This document shows, piece after piece, positions 63,508 through 64,000 of a stretch of DNA of 64,000 bases. The translations under genes were made by a program, and so were the position numbers. Origin of the DNA: Dimorphilus gyrociliatus (taxonomy: Eukaryota; Annelida; Polychaeta; Dinophilidae); contig CAJFCJ010000013.1 of the NCBI GenBank assembly GCA_904063045.1, positions 1,470,156 through 1,534,155 of the forward strand, written 5' to 3'. A model generated the notes under the pieces. It worked only from the letters and a program-made list of their open reading frames with translations, was not told the origin of the DNA and did no database searches. Numbering within the stretch: position 1 is the stretch's first letter; each line of letters starts with the position of its first letter.

Positions 63508-63838
63508 AGCATCCTCTCTTCTCTTTTTTGGTTAATTTCTCTGTCTCTTTTTATATACGTTTCAATGTATTTGAAATGAATAATTGTAAAGAAATACTAT
63601 ACTAATTTGTTTATTTATATATACAAATATATAAGTATATTATAAATGTATTGAATTTTTTATAAAAAGGAATACTATGTATTAGTAATAAATGGGCCTA
63701 CCTAAATAAGGCCGATATAGAAAAAAACCCATTTAAAATCGATGAACCGTGTCTATATTGTATATTTACAACCGCCTCGCCCCAAATCGTTGCGAAAAAG
63801 TAAAAATGACTCGAGTATTTTAGAAAATTATTTATAAT
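63508..63838. other. Intergenic between PIGL and the last gene
   Basis: AT-rich sequence with no coding signal. AATAAA near 63688 is a candidate polyadenylation signal for PIGL. Confidence 0.5.
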
Positions 63839-64000
63839 ATGGGAAATAATCAAACTACTTTACATATATCTGACTTTCAACCGGCGGAAGATGAGAATAA
63901 GACTTTTGTACCTCACGTTGAAGAACCAATTCCAAATGGGATTTCAAATGATAAACCTATAACGCCTATAATTAAACCTGCGAACTTGAATGGATCTTTA
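63839..64000 (+). CDS. Start of a gene with an N-myristoylation motif (truncated by the window)
   Basis: An ATG at 63839 opens a frame of 54 codons that continues past the window end. The protein begins MGNNQTTLHI, a good N-myristoylation signal (Gly2, small residue at position 6), followed by a Pro/Asn-rich, probably disordered segment (EEPIPNGISNDKPITPIIKP). Too little is present to name the family. It would be a membrane-attached cytoplasmic protein if the motif is used. Confidence 0.55.
   Translation, partial: MGNNQTTLHISDFQPAEDENKTFVPHVEEPIPNGISNDKPITPIIKPANLNGSL

Noticed and set aside
1-64000. tRNA, rRNA, CRISPR or transposase genes
   Set aside because: I scanned for tRNA T-loop and B-box patterns, long direct repeats and transposase-like frames and found none that held up. 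Near matches such as GGTTCGAAC at 9140 have no cloverleaf.

Overview
The window looks like genomic DNA from an invertebrate animal. It is AT-rich, full of (GA)n, (TA)n and CT tracts, and carries spliced genes with GT-AG introns. Many introns are only about 43-60 nt, while others exceed 1 kb. The gene set (RIM-binding protein, CRK, BCKDK, ANKUB1, PIGL, mL41, a class A GPCR, an ARHGEF39-type RhoGEF) is that of a bilaterian. ANKUB1 plus the compact introns make me lean to a lophotrochozoan, perhaps an annelid with a small genome; that placement is inference. All multi-exon models were assembled by hand from splice signals and reading phase, with no transcript data.

Left part (1-22 kb), gene-dense. 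In order: an intronless class A GPCR (-, 272-1318); a 10-exon ARHGEF39-like Dbl-family RhoGEF (-, 2424-4428); the SH2-SH3-SH3 adaptor CRK (+, 6426-7469); an unrecognised 161-aa protein (-, 7984-8529); a gene built almost entirely of 27-63 nt exons (-, 9153-10524); an unrecognised 81-aa protein starting 26 bp away on the other strand (+, 10551-11434); mitochondrial BCKDK (+, 13098-14825); a 313-aa coiled-coil protein (-, 15879-16890); and a 14-exon, 721-aa protein with a TBC-like N-terminal half and a charged coiled coil (-, 17667-22269).

Middle (22-41 kb), gene-poor. About 8 kb (22.3-30.4 kb) and about 4.7 kb (32.7-37.5 kb) hold no gene I can support, only microsatellites, a foldback hairpin and scattered motifs. 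Between and beside them lie ANKUB1 (-, 30452-32739), a putative single-pass membrane protein (-, 37495-37840), an orphan exon-like ORF (+, 37969-38106) and the mitochondrial ribosomal protein mL41 (-, 40055-40795).

Right part (41-64 kb) is dominated by one large gene, the presynaptic RIM-binding protein (+, 41366-61023). It has 18 phase-consistent exons encoding about 1650 residues: coiled coils, SH3, three FN3, SH3, SH3. A 172-codon exon inside it (43127-43642) looks like an alternative first exon. PIGL (+, 61944-63507) follows, and then the start of an N-myristoylation-type gene (+, from 63839) that runs off the window.

The neighbours do not form one pathway. The most unusual item is the micro-exon gene at 9.2-10.5 kb, whose start region is shared head-to-head with another small gene and contains ETS-like and E2F-like motifs.
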